64,000 nt of DNA from Fimbriimonadia bacterium (GTDB taxonomy: Bacteria > Armatimonadota > Fimbriimonadia > Fimbriimonadales > Fimbriimonadaceae), in the NCBI GenBank assembly GCA_030427425.1, contig JAUICQ010000008.1, positions 23,976 through 87,975 of the forward strand, read 5' to 3'. Below are positions 37,920 through 47,776 of this stretch, one piece after another. The notes below the pieces were generated by a model. The model had not been told where the DNA came from. It saw only the letters and a program-made list of their open reading frames with translations, and ran no database searches. Position numbers and translations under genes: made by a program. Within the stretch, counting starts at the first letter, position 1. The number at the start of each line of letters is the position of its first letter.

Positions 37920-38789
37920 ATGAATCAAAACACTAAAGAAAATAGTAAGCTAAAATTCTTATCAGTTCTAACTGTTCTAATTTTAATGTCGGTTGGATAT
38001 TCGGCAGATAGTAAAAAATGGCCTTATCCAGATAGAATAGCTGAAATGCTTACTGCACCATCTACATCTCGGCAGCAGGCACAGGCTCTAGCAGATTTTA
38101 AGCAGTACGCTAGTCATGATGTTTACATGCTAGCTGCATATAGGTATCTACTAGAGAATAATAGCAATTTAAGTGTAACTCCAGCAAAAATGACTGCAGA
38201 AGATTTACTAGAGGTTAAAAAACTTCGACTAATATTTAGTCACAATAGTGCAGAGCCGGAATTAATTTATCTGTTACTTAGAGTTATGCCCAATATAGAA
38301 ACCTTAGAAATCCTCGGTAATAGGGGTAGAACTATAACAAGTAATGATGAGTGGTATCATTATTCAAATAGATTAGTGCGTTCTTTGTACTGTTATTTGA
38401 GTGTTAATACAAAGATTAAGCATATATCACTTGCGTGTTGGGATTTAGAAGAAGAGCAGATTAATATGTTAATGAGTGTTTGTGGTGGTTTAGATTCTCT
38501 GGATTTATCTTGGAATGAATTTACAGACTCTTCTGCAGAAATCTTAGCTTATAATGTTCATAATTTAAGGAGTCTTGCTATTACAGGTACTAGAATTACA
38601 GATACTGGATTAAAGTATATCATCATGTCTAACCCAAATATTGAGCATTTAAAACTAGACTTCATAGATATTAATGTAGACGTAGATAAATTGGGTTGGC
38701 TTTTGAAAAATTTAAAAAGATTAGACATTAATAGTGATAAAGATGGGAATAAATTAATGAGAACTATAGTCTATTCTTACACTAGATAG
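37920..38789 (+). CDS. Exported leucine-rich-repeat (RNI-type) protein
   Basis: A 289-residue protein with a signal peptide (hydrophobic VLTVLILMSVGYS). From about residue 95 it has at least five leucine-rich repeats of the ribonuclease-inhibitor/F-box type: PNIETLEILGN, TKIKHISLACWDL, GGLDSLDLSWNEFTD, HNLRSLAITGTRITDTGLKYI and PNIEHLKLDFIDI. This repeat class is typical of eukaryotic adaptor proteins and of bacterial host-interaction proteins. No catalytic domain (such as NEL ubiquitin ligase) is seen. Role in host contact is inference. Confidence 0.75.
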   Translation: MNQNTKENSKLKFLSVLTVLILMSVGYSADSKKWPYPDRIAEMLTAPSTSRQQAQALADFKQYASHDVYMLAAYRYLLENNSNLSVTPAKMTAEDLLEVKKLRLIFSHNSAEPELIYLLLRVMPNIETLEILGNRGRTITSNDEWYHYSNRLVRSLYCYLSVNTKIKHISLACWDLEEEQINMLMSVCGGLDSLDLSWNEFTDSSAEILAYNVHNLRSLAITGTRITDTGLKYIIMSNPNIEHLKLDFIDINVDVDKLGWLLKNLKRLDINSDKDGNKLMRTIVYSYTR

Positions 38790-39129
38790 TATAGCAATTA
38801 GTAGCAGCTTCTGTCATTTTCTTTATATAGGGATACTCACTTAATCGGGAAATCACGTCGCTCTAGAGGAACGAACCTGATGGAAAGTGTCATAATTTAT
38901 GGTTTTCATATAGGCATTACTGCCTATATGAAATTTCATTTTCATTCTATGCTGTCAGTGAAAAGTATAATTATTTTTATATAAAGTGATCTAATTTTTT
39001 ATAATAACAAAAAAAGTGCAATAAACTCTCTGTGTTATAGTTAATAGCATTCATTCTAAGATATAATCTTACTGTAAGTACTAATATGTTGAATTGTAGT
39101 GAATATTAATAATTTAGGTGTAAGTTTAG
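38790..39129. other. Gene-free spacer, 340 bases
   Basis: No gene seen. Contains a 13 bp perfect hairpin (38904-38933, see terminator entry) and, downstream, AT-rich DNA that should hold the promoter of the coiled-coil lipoprotein gene. Confidence 0.4.
38904..38933. terminator. Probable terminator hairpin
   Basis: TTTCATATAGGCA (38904-38916), loop TTAC, then the exact complement (38921-38933), followed by T-rich but not pure-T sequence. It lies 115 bases after the LRR gene, so it could end that transcript. Confidence 0.55.
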
Positions 39130-40152
39130 ATGAAAAAGAGTGTTAGCTTAGATAGCAGTGTGAAAATTAGAGAAGATTATATAGTAGAGAGTGTTAAGGG
39201 TTTTAATAAGGGCAATGTTTTTAGATGTTGCTCTGCTGGAGCGATAATACTTACGAGTGTCTTGGGCTGTTTAGGTACATCATCACAAAGTTCTGATGTA
39301 CGTGGAGGTCATAATAGTACAGAAGAAAGAACCCGATTTTCGGAAGTAAAGGACAATCCGAAAACATTAGATGGGCAGTTGACTAAGTTGCAGAAAGAAG
39401 TGTCATTGGCTAAATATAATCATGGTTTTTCAAAAATTGCTAATGTAATGAATTCTGGATACTTAGACATAGATAACAGTTTTAGAGAGTGGAGAAATCA
39501 GACTCTTGTGAGTAGCTGTGAGAAATATAAGAATGTGAGTGAAGAAAAGGAGTCCCAGATAGTCAGTTTACAAAATCAATCTGCTATCATGATTAATGAA
39601 AAAGGTGAATTGGAAAATAGAATAGTCGCTTTAAAGGAGAGTGTAAATAGGGTGGAAACTAATAATCTGCGATTGCAAGCAGATGTAGAAAGACTGAAGA
39701 ATGTATCGATAGGAAATGCCGATAATATAGAATCTTTAAAGCAAGAATTAGAGTTAAAAAGCTCCGAAGTAATTTCTGTGAGAGACGAGTTAGCTAAAAG
39801 CACAGCAATTTTGAATGCAAAAGTAGAACAGATTGAAGCAGAAAAACAAGCCCTCATTGAGCAAAGATCAGAACTCGAGAGTAGTCTTAAACAGAAGGAT
39901 GCAGATATCGATAGCCTTAAGGAAGAATTAGCCAGTAAAAATGCAGACATAACAAGATTAGAATTTGCTAGGGAAACTTTTGTACAGGAAGTAGACAAGA
40001 TGGTGCTATGCGATAAACAGTTACATAATGCTATGATTGTATTCGAACAAAAATATCAAGAGGCAACATCTTTGAACGAGAATTCTCTAAAAGAGTTGAT
40101 GAATGATTTATTTGCTGAAGTGCATGAAGTGGATGAGGAAAAAGCAGAATAA
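39130..40152 (+). CDS. Coiled-coil lipoprotein with an unusually long n-region
   Basis: A 340-residue protein. A lipobox-like sequence (TSVLGC) puts the lipidated Cys near residue 47, after a hydrophilic N-terminal stretch of about 35 residues, longer than normal for signal peptides. A later GTG start is possible, but no internal ATG fits. After a Ser/Gly linker, residues from about 75 to 320 form a long coiled coil with regular Leu, Glu and Lys heptads (NLRLQADVERLKNVSIG, then SLKQELELKSSEVISVRDEL). Probably a surface-anchored fibrous protein. No family assigned. Confidence 0.7.
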   Translation: MKKSVSLDSSVKIREDYIVESVKGFNKGNVFRCCSAGAIILTSVLGCLGTSSQSSDVRGGHNSTEERTRFSEVKDNPKTLDGQLTKLQKEVSLAKYNHGFSKIANVMNSGYLDIDNSFREWRNQTLVSSCEKYKNVSEEKESQIVSLQNQSAIMINEKGELENRIVALKESVNRVETNNLRLQADVERLKNVSIGNADNIESLKQELELKSSEVISVRDELAKSTAILNAKVEQIEAEKQALIEQRSELESSLKQKDADIDSLKEELASKNADITRLEFARETFVQEVDKMVLCDKQLHNAMIVFEQKYQEATSLNENSLKELMNDLFAEVHEVDEEKAE

Positions 40153-40221
40153 GGAGTATGTGTATCTGGATTAAGCAGATTGGTAATTACGATTTTTTTA
40201 AAAAACGAGTAAACTAATTGT

Positions 40222-41320
40222 ATGGATTTAGAAACATTAGAGCTTCTTAATAAGCATAAAACACGTATCGCCACTATACGAGGTTATCTTTGACGTCCCT
40301 AAACTAGAGACAAAAGTTAAAGAACTACAGACCGATACTGAACGACCCGATTTCTGGGACACTCCTACAGCTGCACAACTACAACTGAAGGAGTTATCCT
40401 TTATCCAGAACCGATTAAAAGCTTATAACAACGTTTACACTACCTGTAACGATCTGTTAGAGATGCTGGAAATTTTAGAACTGGAAGATGATAAGAGCAT
40501 GCTGAAGGACGTTCAACAGCAAGCTCAACAGTTAGATGTGGAGATAAACACATTAGAACTTCAGACACTTCTAAGTAAGGATACCGATAGAAAGAATGCC
40601 ATTGTAGAGATAAACGCTGGAGCAGGTGGATCGGAAGCTTGCGATTGGACGTCTATGCTCTACAGAATGTACCTCCGCTGGGCTGAAGATATAGGGTATA
40701 AAGTACAAGAACTATCAGAAACTCCCGGAGATGTCGCAGGATATCGCAACATATCCTTTATGCTAACAGGAGACTGTGCATATGGATACTTTAAGAGTGA
40801 ACATGGAGTGCATAGGCTTGTAAGAATATCTCCATTCGATTCCTCTTCTAGAAGACACACATCCTTTGCCAAGGTAGAGGTGCTTCCAGAAGCAGAAGAG
40901 ACGGATATTAACATAAATCCGGATGATATTCATCTAGAGACTCTTAGAGCAGGCGGGGCAGGCGGTCAGCATGTAAATAAAACAGAGAGTGCGGTTAGGA
41001 TAACCCATAGGCCTAGTGGGATAGTTGTGCAGTGCCAGAACGAAAGGAGCCAGCATAAGAATAAAGATTCTGCTATGAAGGTGCTTATGGCCCGTTTGCG
41101 AGATTTACAGAAGGCTGAATCGGATAAAGAGCTATCCGAAAAACGTAGAGAGACGGGACCCGCGGAATGGGGTAGGCAGATACGTAGCTATGTAATGCAA
41201 CCTTATACGATGGTGAAAGATCATCGCACAAATTATGAAGATAGTAATGTGATTGGTGTTATGGATGGAAAAATCGATGGATTTATAGAAGCTTTCCTGA
41301 AGAATCAGTCGGCAGAGTAG
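40222..41320 (+). CDS. prfB: Peptide chain release factor 2, with programmed +1 frameshift
   Basis: Recognises UGA and UAA stop codons and releases the peptide. The gene is in two frames. Codons 1-23 run from the ATG at 40222 to CTT, then TGA at 40291-40293. Reading resumes one base later at GAC (40292) and continues to 41320, giving about 365 residues. The site CTTTGAC, preceded by GAGG four bases upstream, is the classic autoregulatory RF2 frameshift signal. Family motifs are present: the codon-reading tripeptide SPF in [12 protein letters not shown] and the catalytic GGQ in [15 protein letters not shown]. Not a pseudogene. Confidence 0.96.
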
Positions 41321-41398
41321 TTGATTGTAAACTTGTTTAATGTTTTGCTGCATATTACCAAATGCGGGTGCAATAAATAATAAATACCTCTAACTAAC

Positions 41399-41445
41399 AC
41401 CGTCATCGCGGTGTTTTTAATATACCGCGATCCGGCCATTAATCA
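41399..41445. repeat. GC-hairpin repeat, inverted copy of the one at 5.2 kb
   Basis: The sequence GTCATCGCGGTGTT, AT spacer, then ATACCGCGATCCGG is the reverse complement of the element near 5170-5213, with about nine bases in ten agreeing in the core. It lies in the spacer between convergent prfB and dnaK. Confidence 0.75.
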
Positions 41446-41468
41446 GACACTCAGCTAACTATTAAAAC

Positions 41469-41502
41469 AAAAATAGGTCGTGAATTTTCACGACCTATTT
41501 TT
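41469..41502. terminator. Bidirectional intrinsic terminator between prfB and dnaK
   Basis: AAAAATAGGTCGTGAA and its complement TTCACGACCTATTTTT form a near-perfect palindrome with A and T tails on both sides, between convergent genes. Confidence 0.9.
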
Positions 41503-41522
41503 GATATTCTAATTAATCTAGT

Positions 41523-43436
41523 TTACTTATCTTCTTTAAATTCGGCATCAATTACATCGCCGTTATCGTTGTTGCTAGCACCTGCTGCAGCTCCAACAGT
41601 CTCTTTGTTTTCTTCGTTGTTACTTGCATCAGCATTCTGCTTGTACATCTGTTCAGCTAGTGCATGGCTCTCTGCTTCTAGTTCGGAAACAGCGGTTTCG
41701 ATTTTAGCTTTTTCGTTACTAGAGATAGCTTCTCTGAGGTTCTTTACTTTCTCTTCGATTCTTCCTTTATCAGCCTCAGTTACTTTTTCACCGAGCTCTT
41801 TTAATGTTTTTTCGGTGGTATGGCATAGAGCTTCGGCTTTATTTTTTAATTCAGCTTCATCTCTTGCTTCTTTATCTTTTTCAGCATTAGCTTCTGCTTC
41901 TTCAATCATTTTATCAATTTCAGTTCTATCCAGATTTCCGGAACCCGATATAGTAATCTTCTGTTGATTGTTAGTTGCATTATCTTTGGCAGTAACATTT
42001 AAAATACCGTTAGCATCTAGATCGAAGATTACTTCAATCTGTGGTACTCTGGCTGGTGCGGCAGGAATACCGGCCAAGTGGAATCGACCCAAGCTCTTGT
42101 TGTCTCTAGCTAACTGTCTTTCTCCTTGTAAGATATGGATTTCAACTTCTGGCTGATTATCTACTGCAGTGGTGTACACCCTGCTCTTCTTGGTAGGGAT
42201 AGTAGTGTTTCTTTCTATTACTTTATCGAAGATACCTCCCTGAGTCTCTACACCGAGTGATAATGGGGTGACGTCTAGAAGTACGATATTTTTTACTTCT
42301 CCACCTAGAACACCAGCCTGGATAGCGGCACCGATGGCAACAACTTCATCAGGATTTACCGATTTATTTGGTTCTTTACCAGTTAATTGCTTAACTAATT
42401 CTTGAACCATAGGGATTCTGGACGATCCTCCTACCATGATTACTTCATTGATATCACCTGATGTTAGTTTTGCATCATCAAGCGCAGTCTGGAATGGTTT
42501 CTTAATTCTTGCAATAAGATCTGCACAGAGTTCTTCAAACTTAGCTCTAGAAAGGTTGTAATCTAAGTGCTTTGGCTGATTGTCTACTGCTGTGATATAA
42601 GGCAGATTTATCTGAGTGCTTACCTGGGAACTGAGCTCTATTTTAGCTCTTTCTGCAGCTTCTCTTAATCGCTGTAGTGCATCTTTATACTGCTTAAGAT
42701 CTATTCCTTGTTCTTTTTTGAATTCATCTGCAAGCCAGTCTACAATCTTCTGATCGAAATCGTCTCCACCAAGATGACTGTCGCCAGATGTCGATTTTAC
42801 TTCAAATACACCTTCTCCTACGTCTAATACAGACACGTCGAAAGTTCCACCACCTAGATCGAAGATAAGGATGGTTTCATTGTTCTTCTTGTCTAATCCG
42901 TATGCTAAGGAAGCAGCGGTTGGTTCGTTAATAATTCTAAGGACGTTTAATCCGGCAATTTCACCTGCGTTCTTGGTTGCAGTACGTTGGGAATCGTTAA
43001 AGTAAGCTGGTACGGTGATAACAGCATCTGTTACTTCTGTTCCTAGGTAAGCTTCTGCATCAGCCTTTAGTTTTTGAAGAATGGCAGCGCTAATCTCTTC
43101 TGGAGTGAAGTCTTTGTCTAGTGCCGGCACATAGGCTACTGCGTTTCCTTTGGAATCTTTTTTAACTTTATAAGCAACGTTATTAGCTTCATTGCTTACT
43201 TCGTCGAGGCTGTGCCCCATAAATCGTTTAATACTTGCGATAGTGTTTTCAGAGTTCACAACTGCTTGTCTTTTAGCAGTGACACCTACGAGTCGTTCTC
43301 CATTCTGTTTAAAAGCCACTACGCTAGGGAGTGTGCGTGTTCCTTCTGCGGTAGAGATTACTGTTGGCTCTCCACCTTCCATGACGGCTACTACCGAATT
43401 TGTTGTTCCTAAATCTATACCTACTGTTTTTCCCAT
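41523..43436 (-). CDS. dnaK: Molecular chaperone DnaK (Hsp70)
   Basis: ATP-driven chaperone for unfolded proteins. The 637 residues comprise the nucleotide-binding domain ([16 protein letters not shown] at the N terminus, [25 protein letters not shown]), the linker [11 protein letters not shown], the substrate-binding domain and an acidic C-terminal tail ([11 protein letters not shown]). dnaJ and grpE are not adjacent. A possible heat-shock operator lies upstream (43474-43500). Confidence 0.98.
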   Translation of the reverse strand: MGKTVGIDLGTTNSVVAVMEGGEPTVISTAEGTRTLPSVVAFKQNGERLVGVTAKRQAVVNSENTIASIKRFMGHSLDEVSNEANNVAYKVKKDSKGNAVAYVPALDKDFTPEEISAAILQKLKADAEAYLGTEVTDAVITVPAYFNDSQRTATKNAGEIAGLNVLRIINEPTAASLAYGLDKKNNETILIFDLGGGTFDVSVLDVGEGVFEVKSTSGDSHLGGDDFDQKIVDWLADEFKKEQGIDLKQYKDALQRLREAAERAKIELSSQVSTQINLPYITAVDNQPKHLDYNLSRAKFEELCADLIARIKKPFQTALDDAKLTSGDINEVIMVGGSSRIPMVQELVKQLTGKEPNKSVNPDEVVAIGAAIQAGVLGGEVKNIVLLDVTPLSLGVETQGGIFDKVIERNTTIPTKKSRVYTTAVDNQPEVEIHILQGERQLARDNKSLGRFHLAGIPAAPARVPQIEVIFDLDANGILNVTAKDNATNNQQKITISGSGNLDRTEIDKMIEEAEANAEKDKEARDEAELKNKAEALCHTTEKTLKELGEKVTEADKGRIEEKVKNLREAISSNEKAKIETAVSELEAESHALAEQMYKQNADASNNEENKETVGAAAGASNNDNGDVIDAEFKEDK

Positions 43437-43469
43437 ATTTAATACCTCTTAAAAGTTGTTTATATTTAT

Positions 43470-43500
43470 ATTATAGCACGAAGAATACTTGAGTCTTATA
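43470..43500 (-). promoter_or_regulatory. dnaK promoter region with a degenerate CIRCE-like operator
   Basis: On the minus strand a TATAAT (-10) covers 43475-43470, about 35 bases before the dnaK start. Overlapping it, 43474-43500 has the 9-9-9 layout of the HrcA operator CIRCE. It matches TTAGCACTC at six of nine bases and GAGTGCTAA at six of nine, with exact nine-base spacing. The match is partial, so HrcA control is only a possibility. Confidence 0.35.
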
Positions 43501-43585
43501 CACTAAGGTAAACAATTTGGAAAAACTTTTAGTTCCCGGATTTTTAAAATAGTATCATTCTCGTAATATGATTCTGGAAAATATG

Positions 43586-43623
43586 GTCATGGACCCCGGA
43601 ATTTTTATGTTTTCCGGGGTGAC
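43586..43623. repeat. Family A hairpin repeat
   Basis: GTCATGGACCCCGGA, AT-rich loop, then TCCGGGGTGAC, matching 16812-16847 and 18571-18606 in layout. It lies in the 272-base spacer between dnaK and dut. Confidence 0.75.
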
Positions 43624-43708
43624 AATGTGGGAGAAGTTCCGACATTATGTAAAGTAGGTGGCATGACATTCTTTTACAAACCAGTAGTTTAGCGCTGACT
43701 AATAAACC

Positions 43709-44146
43709 TTATTTCACTCCAGTGCTACCGAATCCGCCTGATCCTCGTACGGTCTCTGATAGGTTTTCTACTTCTTCGATATTCACTTTAACTATAGGGC
43801 AGATGACGAGTTGAGCGATTCGCTCTCCAGCTTCAATATGTACTTCTTCATTCCCTAGATTAATCAGGATAACTCCTATTTCACCTCGGTAATCGCTATC
43901 GATAGTGCCAGGAGTATTTACCATACTGATCCCTTTTTTGAGAGCGAGTCCAGATCTGGGTCTAATCTGCCCCTCGCATCCTTCAGGGATAGCGATGTGG
44001 AGTCCGGTTTTAGCTAATCTGCGTTCTAGGGGTTTTAGTGTAAATGTTTCGATTGTTCTTATGTCTAATCCCGCAGAATGTTCGGTTTGATAAGCAGGGA
44101 GTTGCGCTCCTTCAGATAGTTTAACTTGTAATGTTTGAGAATTCAT
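43709..44146 (-). CDS. dut: dUTP diphosphatase
   Basis: Hydrolyses dUTP to dUMP, keeping uracil out of DNA. The 145-residue trimeric form has all five motifs: [38 protein letters not shown] with the catalytic Asp, GERIAQLV, and [10 protein letters not shown] at the C terminus. Start at ATG 44146. Located downstream of the sugar importer on the same strand. Confidence 0.97.
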   Translation of the reverse strand: MNSQTLQVKLSEGAQLPAYQTEHSAGLDIRTIETFTLKPLERRLAKTGLHIAIPEGCEGQIRPRSGLALKKGISMVNTPGTIDSDYRGEIGVILINLGNEEVHIEAGERIAQLVICPIVKVNIEEVENLSETVRGSGGFGSTGVK

Positions 44147-44188
44147 ACTTTAAGTATATCTGGTATCGAAAAATGATATAAAGAGATA

Positions 44189-45052
44189 CTATCTAGAGTT
44201 GGATATTACCATGCCCTTAATAAAGTAGTTCTGTGCAAAGAAGAAGAGGATAATCATGGGTAGCATAACCACAACGGCTCCTGCCATAAGTAGATGCCAC
44301 TGTTCGTAGTGGAAATACTGATAGGTTCTCAAAGCAATCTCTATGGTCTGTTTCCGGGGATCGTTAAGATAAAGTAGCGGACCAAAAAAATCGCGCCATT
44401 GGGAGACTCCTGTAAGTATTGCTACTGTGATAAGGGCTGGTTTTGTAAGTGGAAGAATAACTTTTATAAACATAGCAGGGAAGTTTGCCCCGTCTATCAT
44501 AGCGGCTTCTTCAAATTCGGTAGGTACATTCTTGAAAAACTGTCTTAATAGAAATATGCTGAAAGCGGTTCCTGTCATATGTGGCATGATGAGCGGGTAT
44601 ATGGTATCAATCCAGCCGAGGTGTCGGTAGAGGACATAAGATGGGAGGGATAACACGATAGAAGGGATCATCATGGTTCCTATAAGAATGATAAAAAGTT
44701 TATCTCTTCCTATGAAGTTTAACCTGGCAAATGCGTAGGCTGCAATGCTGGAAGAGAATACATTCCCAATCATACTTAACAATGCTATGACGGTACTGTT
44801 CCAGAAACATAGTGCGAAGTTAACAGATGTATCGTTCCAAAGATCAATATAATTATCAAGGGAAGCTTTTTCTGGGAAACTCCAACTGGCGCTGAGGAGT
44901 GCCTCGCCTGGTGATTTAAGGGATACCATAAACATGATGTAAAACGGACCCAAGAAGAATACGGATGCTATTAGGAGTAGTGCATAGGTAGTTATTGTGT
45001 TTACCCATAGTCTCCATTTTATGTTCTGCATTAGGCCTCTCCTTTTTTTCAT
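44189..45052 (-). CDS. Carbohydrate ABC transporter permease (MalG type)
   Basis: One of two membrane subunits of a sugar importer. The 287-residue protein has six hydrophobic segments and the EAA loop EAAMIDGANFPAMFIKVILPLTKPAL-type motif that docks the ATPase. Its start overlaps the end of the preceding fused gene by one base, so they are translationally coupled. No ATPase gene is present here; such importers often share one encoded elsewhere. Substrate unknown, probably an oligosaccharide or glycerol-phosphate-type compound. Confidence 0.9.
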   Translation of the reverse strand: MKKRRGLMQNIKWRLWVNTITTYALLLIASVFFLGPFYIMFMVSLKSPGEALLSASWSFPEKASLDNYIDLWNDTSVNFALCFWNSTVIALLSMIGNVFSSSIAAYAFARLNFIGRDKLFIILIGTMMIPSIVLSLPSYVLYRHLGWIDTIYPLIMPHMTGTAFSIFLLRQFFKNVPTEFEEAAMIDGANFPAMFIKVILPLTKPALITVAILTGVSQWRDFFGPLLYLNDPRKQTIEIALRTYQYFHYEQWHLLMAGAVVVMLPMIILFFFAQNYFIKGMVISNSR

Positions 45053-47454
45053 TACTTCATATCTCCGTCATAAGACACCCATCTGCTTTTCTTTAATTGC
45101 AGTGTGGTAAGTACAAAGATGATAGCAAACAGTATCCATGCTAGGGCACATGCGTATCCCATCCTTAGTGATAAGAATGCCTCTTTATATAGGTGTAGTA
45201 CGTAAAATTCTGTAGCATGACTAGGTCCGCCTTCTGTAAGGACGTAGGCTTTAGTAAATACTTGGAAGCTAGCGATGAATCCGGTAATAAGGCAGAACCA
45301 TACCGTTGGGGTAAGGTGTGGCCAAATAATACTTTTAAATCGTCTCCATCCATTTGCACCATCTAGGATAGATGCTTCTACTCTGGATTTTGGCAACGAT
45401 TGGAGTCTGGCTAAGAATATGATGATACATACTCCTAGGGTCCAGAAAGAGATAAATGTAAGGGCTCCTAGAGCTGTGTCTCCATTTCCAAGCCAATCGG
45501 TGGGTCCGTCTGTTTTAGAGATTAGATTGAAGAGTCCTCTTAAGCCCAGTGGATTTTTTTCTCCGTCCGATCCGTAGATAAAGAGGTTAATGAGTCCGCC
45601 TTGTACTTGGAACATTTTTTTCCATACCAGGCTCGTGGCAACGCTGCTAACAATACAGGGTAGATAGAAGAGGGTTCGGAATATTTTAGTCCCTTTTATA
45701 GGCATGTTTAAGAGCATCGCTAATGCTAGAGAGAAGAGTACTCCTAATGGTACTGAAATTACTGTATATATCGTAGATACATAGAGAGAGTTCATGAACA
45801 GAGTGTCGGTGGTGAATGCCTCTACATAATTTTTTAATCCTACCCATTTGGCAGGGAGTATCATGTCCCAGCTGGTTCCGCTAAGTATAAAAGACATGAT
45901 AATAGGCCCTAGTGTTAATATGACTAATCCTAACAACCATGGTGTAAGCAATAAATAAGCTAGTCTATTCTTCTGTTTTACCGTTTTATTTTTTTCTGGC
46001 CAAAGAACCCATATAAAGAGAGCTATGAGTATGGCTATTGTTGCTAGAATGGCACTGTTCCAGCTAAATTCTTCAGTATTCTGTTCTTCTTCCAGTACAG
46101 TAGTAAGATGGTTCTGTGCATTAATGGTAGCTCTGGTAAGAACCTCTTCTGCTGTTGCCTCATTATTCCAGAGGAGGGGGAGTTCATCTGTAAGATAGGT
46201 GCTTAGAGCGGGCCAGTGTTCACTTCTGGGTTCGAAAAATCCCTCTAATATTAGTTTATCAGTACACTGCCGATTTTTCGGGTACTGTTCTACATCGGAG
46301 TGGGATTCATTCGGCACCCAGTGCTTTAATGTAACATCTCGGAGTGCAGGTTGAGTTAATCCTGCTCTGGCTGTTTGGGCCATTGTCTGTTCATCGGATA
46401 AAAACTTTGCTAGTTCCCAGGCTTCTTGAGGATGTTTTGTGCTCTTCATTATGGAATACCCACAAGCATCTGCTGGTATCCTGCTAGTTCCATCCTTATA
46501 AGCGGGGAAGTTAACCATATCCCATTCGAACCAATCCTTGCTCCCTTTGACGAGTCGTTTTTTAAGGACCGGTATATCCCAGTTCCCGCTCATATAGAGA
46601 GCAATTTTTTTGTTAAACCATAGTTCTCGCCTAGTGGTCTGTGCAATGTTACTTACTATCTGATTACTTGGGATGAATCCGTATTTATTAGATAGATCTG
46701 CTGCAAATTGGTACGCTTTAATTATTTTAGGATGATTGAAAAAAATCTTAGTTGGATTCTTGTAATCATCAGCAAAATCGGCACCAATCGAGAGAGCCAT
46801 CGTGTCTGCTACAAAATGGTAGTGCCAAGGTGCCAGTGCCCATTGAGTAGGTTTATTATTTTCATCGTATCGGGTTAATTGTTGAAGGACCCAGAGAAAG
46901 TCTTTTTCTTTTAATTCTGGTCTAATTTTAAAATCCCATGTCCAGGATCCATCGGGATAGGGGAGTCCTAATTCATCAAAAATTTCTTTATTATAATAAA
47001 TAACCCCAAACGATGTGATGTCACGCGGAAGAACATAGAGGTCACCATTGTAAGTTAATTGATTCACTAAATTAGGATAATATCTATCAAGTCTGATATC
47101 TTTATCATTTATAATGAAATCATTCAGTGGAGTAAGGACTCCTTTGCTGGCAAACTGTTTATACTGCTTTAAACCTAGTACTGCAACGTCGGGAGTGACG
47201 CCTGCAGCACACTGCATTAAGAGTTTCTGATAGTAAGCAGCGTATCCAGGTTTTTCTACGCGAACTTGTATATGAGGATTCTTTTTTTCAAACTGCCTTA
47301 CACAATTTTCAATAATCAGCTGACCCTGTGCGCCGTCCCAAAGAGCAAGTCTTAGTTCTACAGGTTCCTTGCCAGCTCCATAAGATAATAAAGAGCTAGT
47401 CATAATGATTGTTAGCAATATAGATTTTAGTCTGGAAAACTTCATTATTAACAA
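45052..47454 (-). CDS. Fused sugar-binding protein and MalF-type ABC permease
   Basis: An 800-residue fusion. A signal peptide or membrane anchor (about residues 8-25) is followed by a family 1 extracellular solute-binding domain to about residue 450 (LRLALWDGAQGQLIIENCVRQFEKKNP-type start, DVAVLGLKQYKQFASKGVLTPL, WDIPVLKK). A membrane segment near 475-490 leads to a six-helix MalF-like permease at about 500-800 with the EAA loop EASILDGANGWRRFKSIIWPHL. Normally these are separate proteins. Fusion tethers the binding protein to its channel. With the MalG-type gene it forms an importer lacking a local ATPase. Confidence 0.9.
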   Translation of the reverse strand: MLIMKFSRLKSILLTIIMTSSLLSYGAGKEPVELRLALWDGAQGQLIIENCVRQFEKKNPHIQVRVEKPGYAAYYQKLLMQCAAGVTPDVAVLGLKQYKQFASKGVLTPLNDFIINDKDIRLDRYYPNLVNQLTYNGDLYVLPRDITSFGVIYYNKEIFDELGLPYPDGSWTWDFKIRPELKEKDFLWVLQQLTRYDENNKPTQWALAPWHYHFVADTMALSIGADFADDYKNPTKIFFNHPKIIKAYQFAADLSNKYGFIPSNQIVSNIAQTTRRELWFNKKIALYMSGNWDIPVLKKRLVKGSKDWFEWDMVNFPAYKDGTSRIPADACGYSIMKSTKHPQEAWELAKFLSDEQTMAQTARAGLTQPALRDVTLKHWVPNESHSDVEQYPKNRQCTDKLILEGFFEPRSEHWPALSTYLTDELPLLWNNEATAEEVLTRATINAQNHLTTVLEEEQNTEEFSWNSAILATIAILIALFIWVLWPEKNKTVKQKNRLAYLLLTPWLLGLVILTLGPIIMSFILSGTSWDMILPAKWVGLKNYVEAFTTDTLFMNSLYVSTIYTVISVPLGVLFSLALAMLLNMPIKGTKIFRTLFYLPCIVSSVATSLVWKKMFQVQGGLINLFIYGSDGEKNPLGLRGLFNLISKTDGPTDWLGNGDTALGALTFISFWTLGVCIIIFLARLQSLPKSRVEASILDGANGWRRFKSIIWPHLTPTVWFCLITGFIASFQVFTKAYVLTEGGPSHATEFYVLHLYKEAFLSLRMGYACALAWILFAIIFVLTTLQLKKSRWVSYDGDMK

Positions 47455-47776
47455 TTTGAAAATACAATTATATTTTACTTAATTAATCGGTAGGTATACG
47501 AGAAATAATGATAATAATACGTTATATTAGGACTTGTAGATGGCAAGTATTCTGCTAAATCTGTTGTGGCTTTAATAATTGAGTTCTTATTTATGTTAAT
47601 CTATACTACTAGCTAGTAGTATTCGTGATATTATCTGGCAAATACTTGGGCTTATGTTCTTGCAAAAAAGGGTGATAAATGGTACTATATTATAGTAGTA
47701 ACATAACCCAGTTATGTTTATAATTCCCACAGGATAGGTGCAGCTTAGTGCAAACCACCTGAGGAATGGTGAAAAT
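47455..47776. other. Divergent spacer between sugar importer and ribosomal operon, 322 bases
   Basis: AT-rich region that holds the rpsN promoter (47660-47688) and presumably the importer promoter on the other strand. No convincing gene; a frame on the minus strand overlaps the start of rpsN and is not supported. Confidence 0.5.
47660..47688 (+). promoter_or_regulatory. Promoter of the split spc operon
   Basis: TTGCAA (47660-47665), a 17-base spacer and TACTAT (47683-47688), followed about 90 bases later by the rpsN start. This would drive rpsN through map. Confidence 0.5.

Noticed and set aside
40222..41320. prfB as a pseudogene because of an in-frame TGA at 40291
   Set aside because: The TGA sits in the known RF2 slip sequence CTTTGAC with a GAGG upstream, so it is regulated frameshifting.
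41569..41967. Long antisense frame opposite dnaK
   Set aside because: Antisense frames over dnaK arise from its codon bias; the product is low-complexity Ser/Ala/Leu with no start signal.
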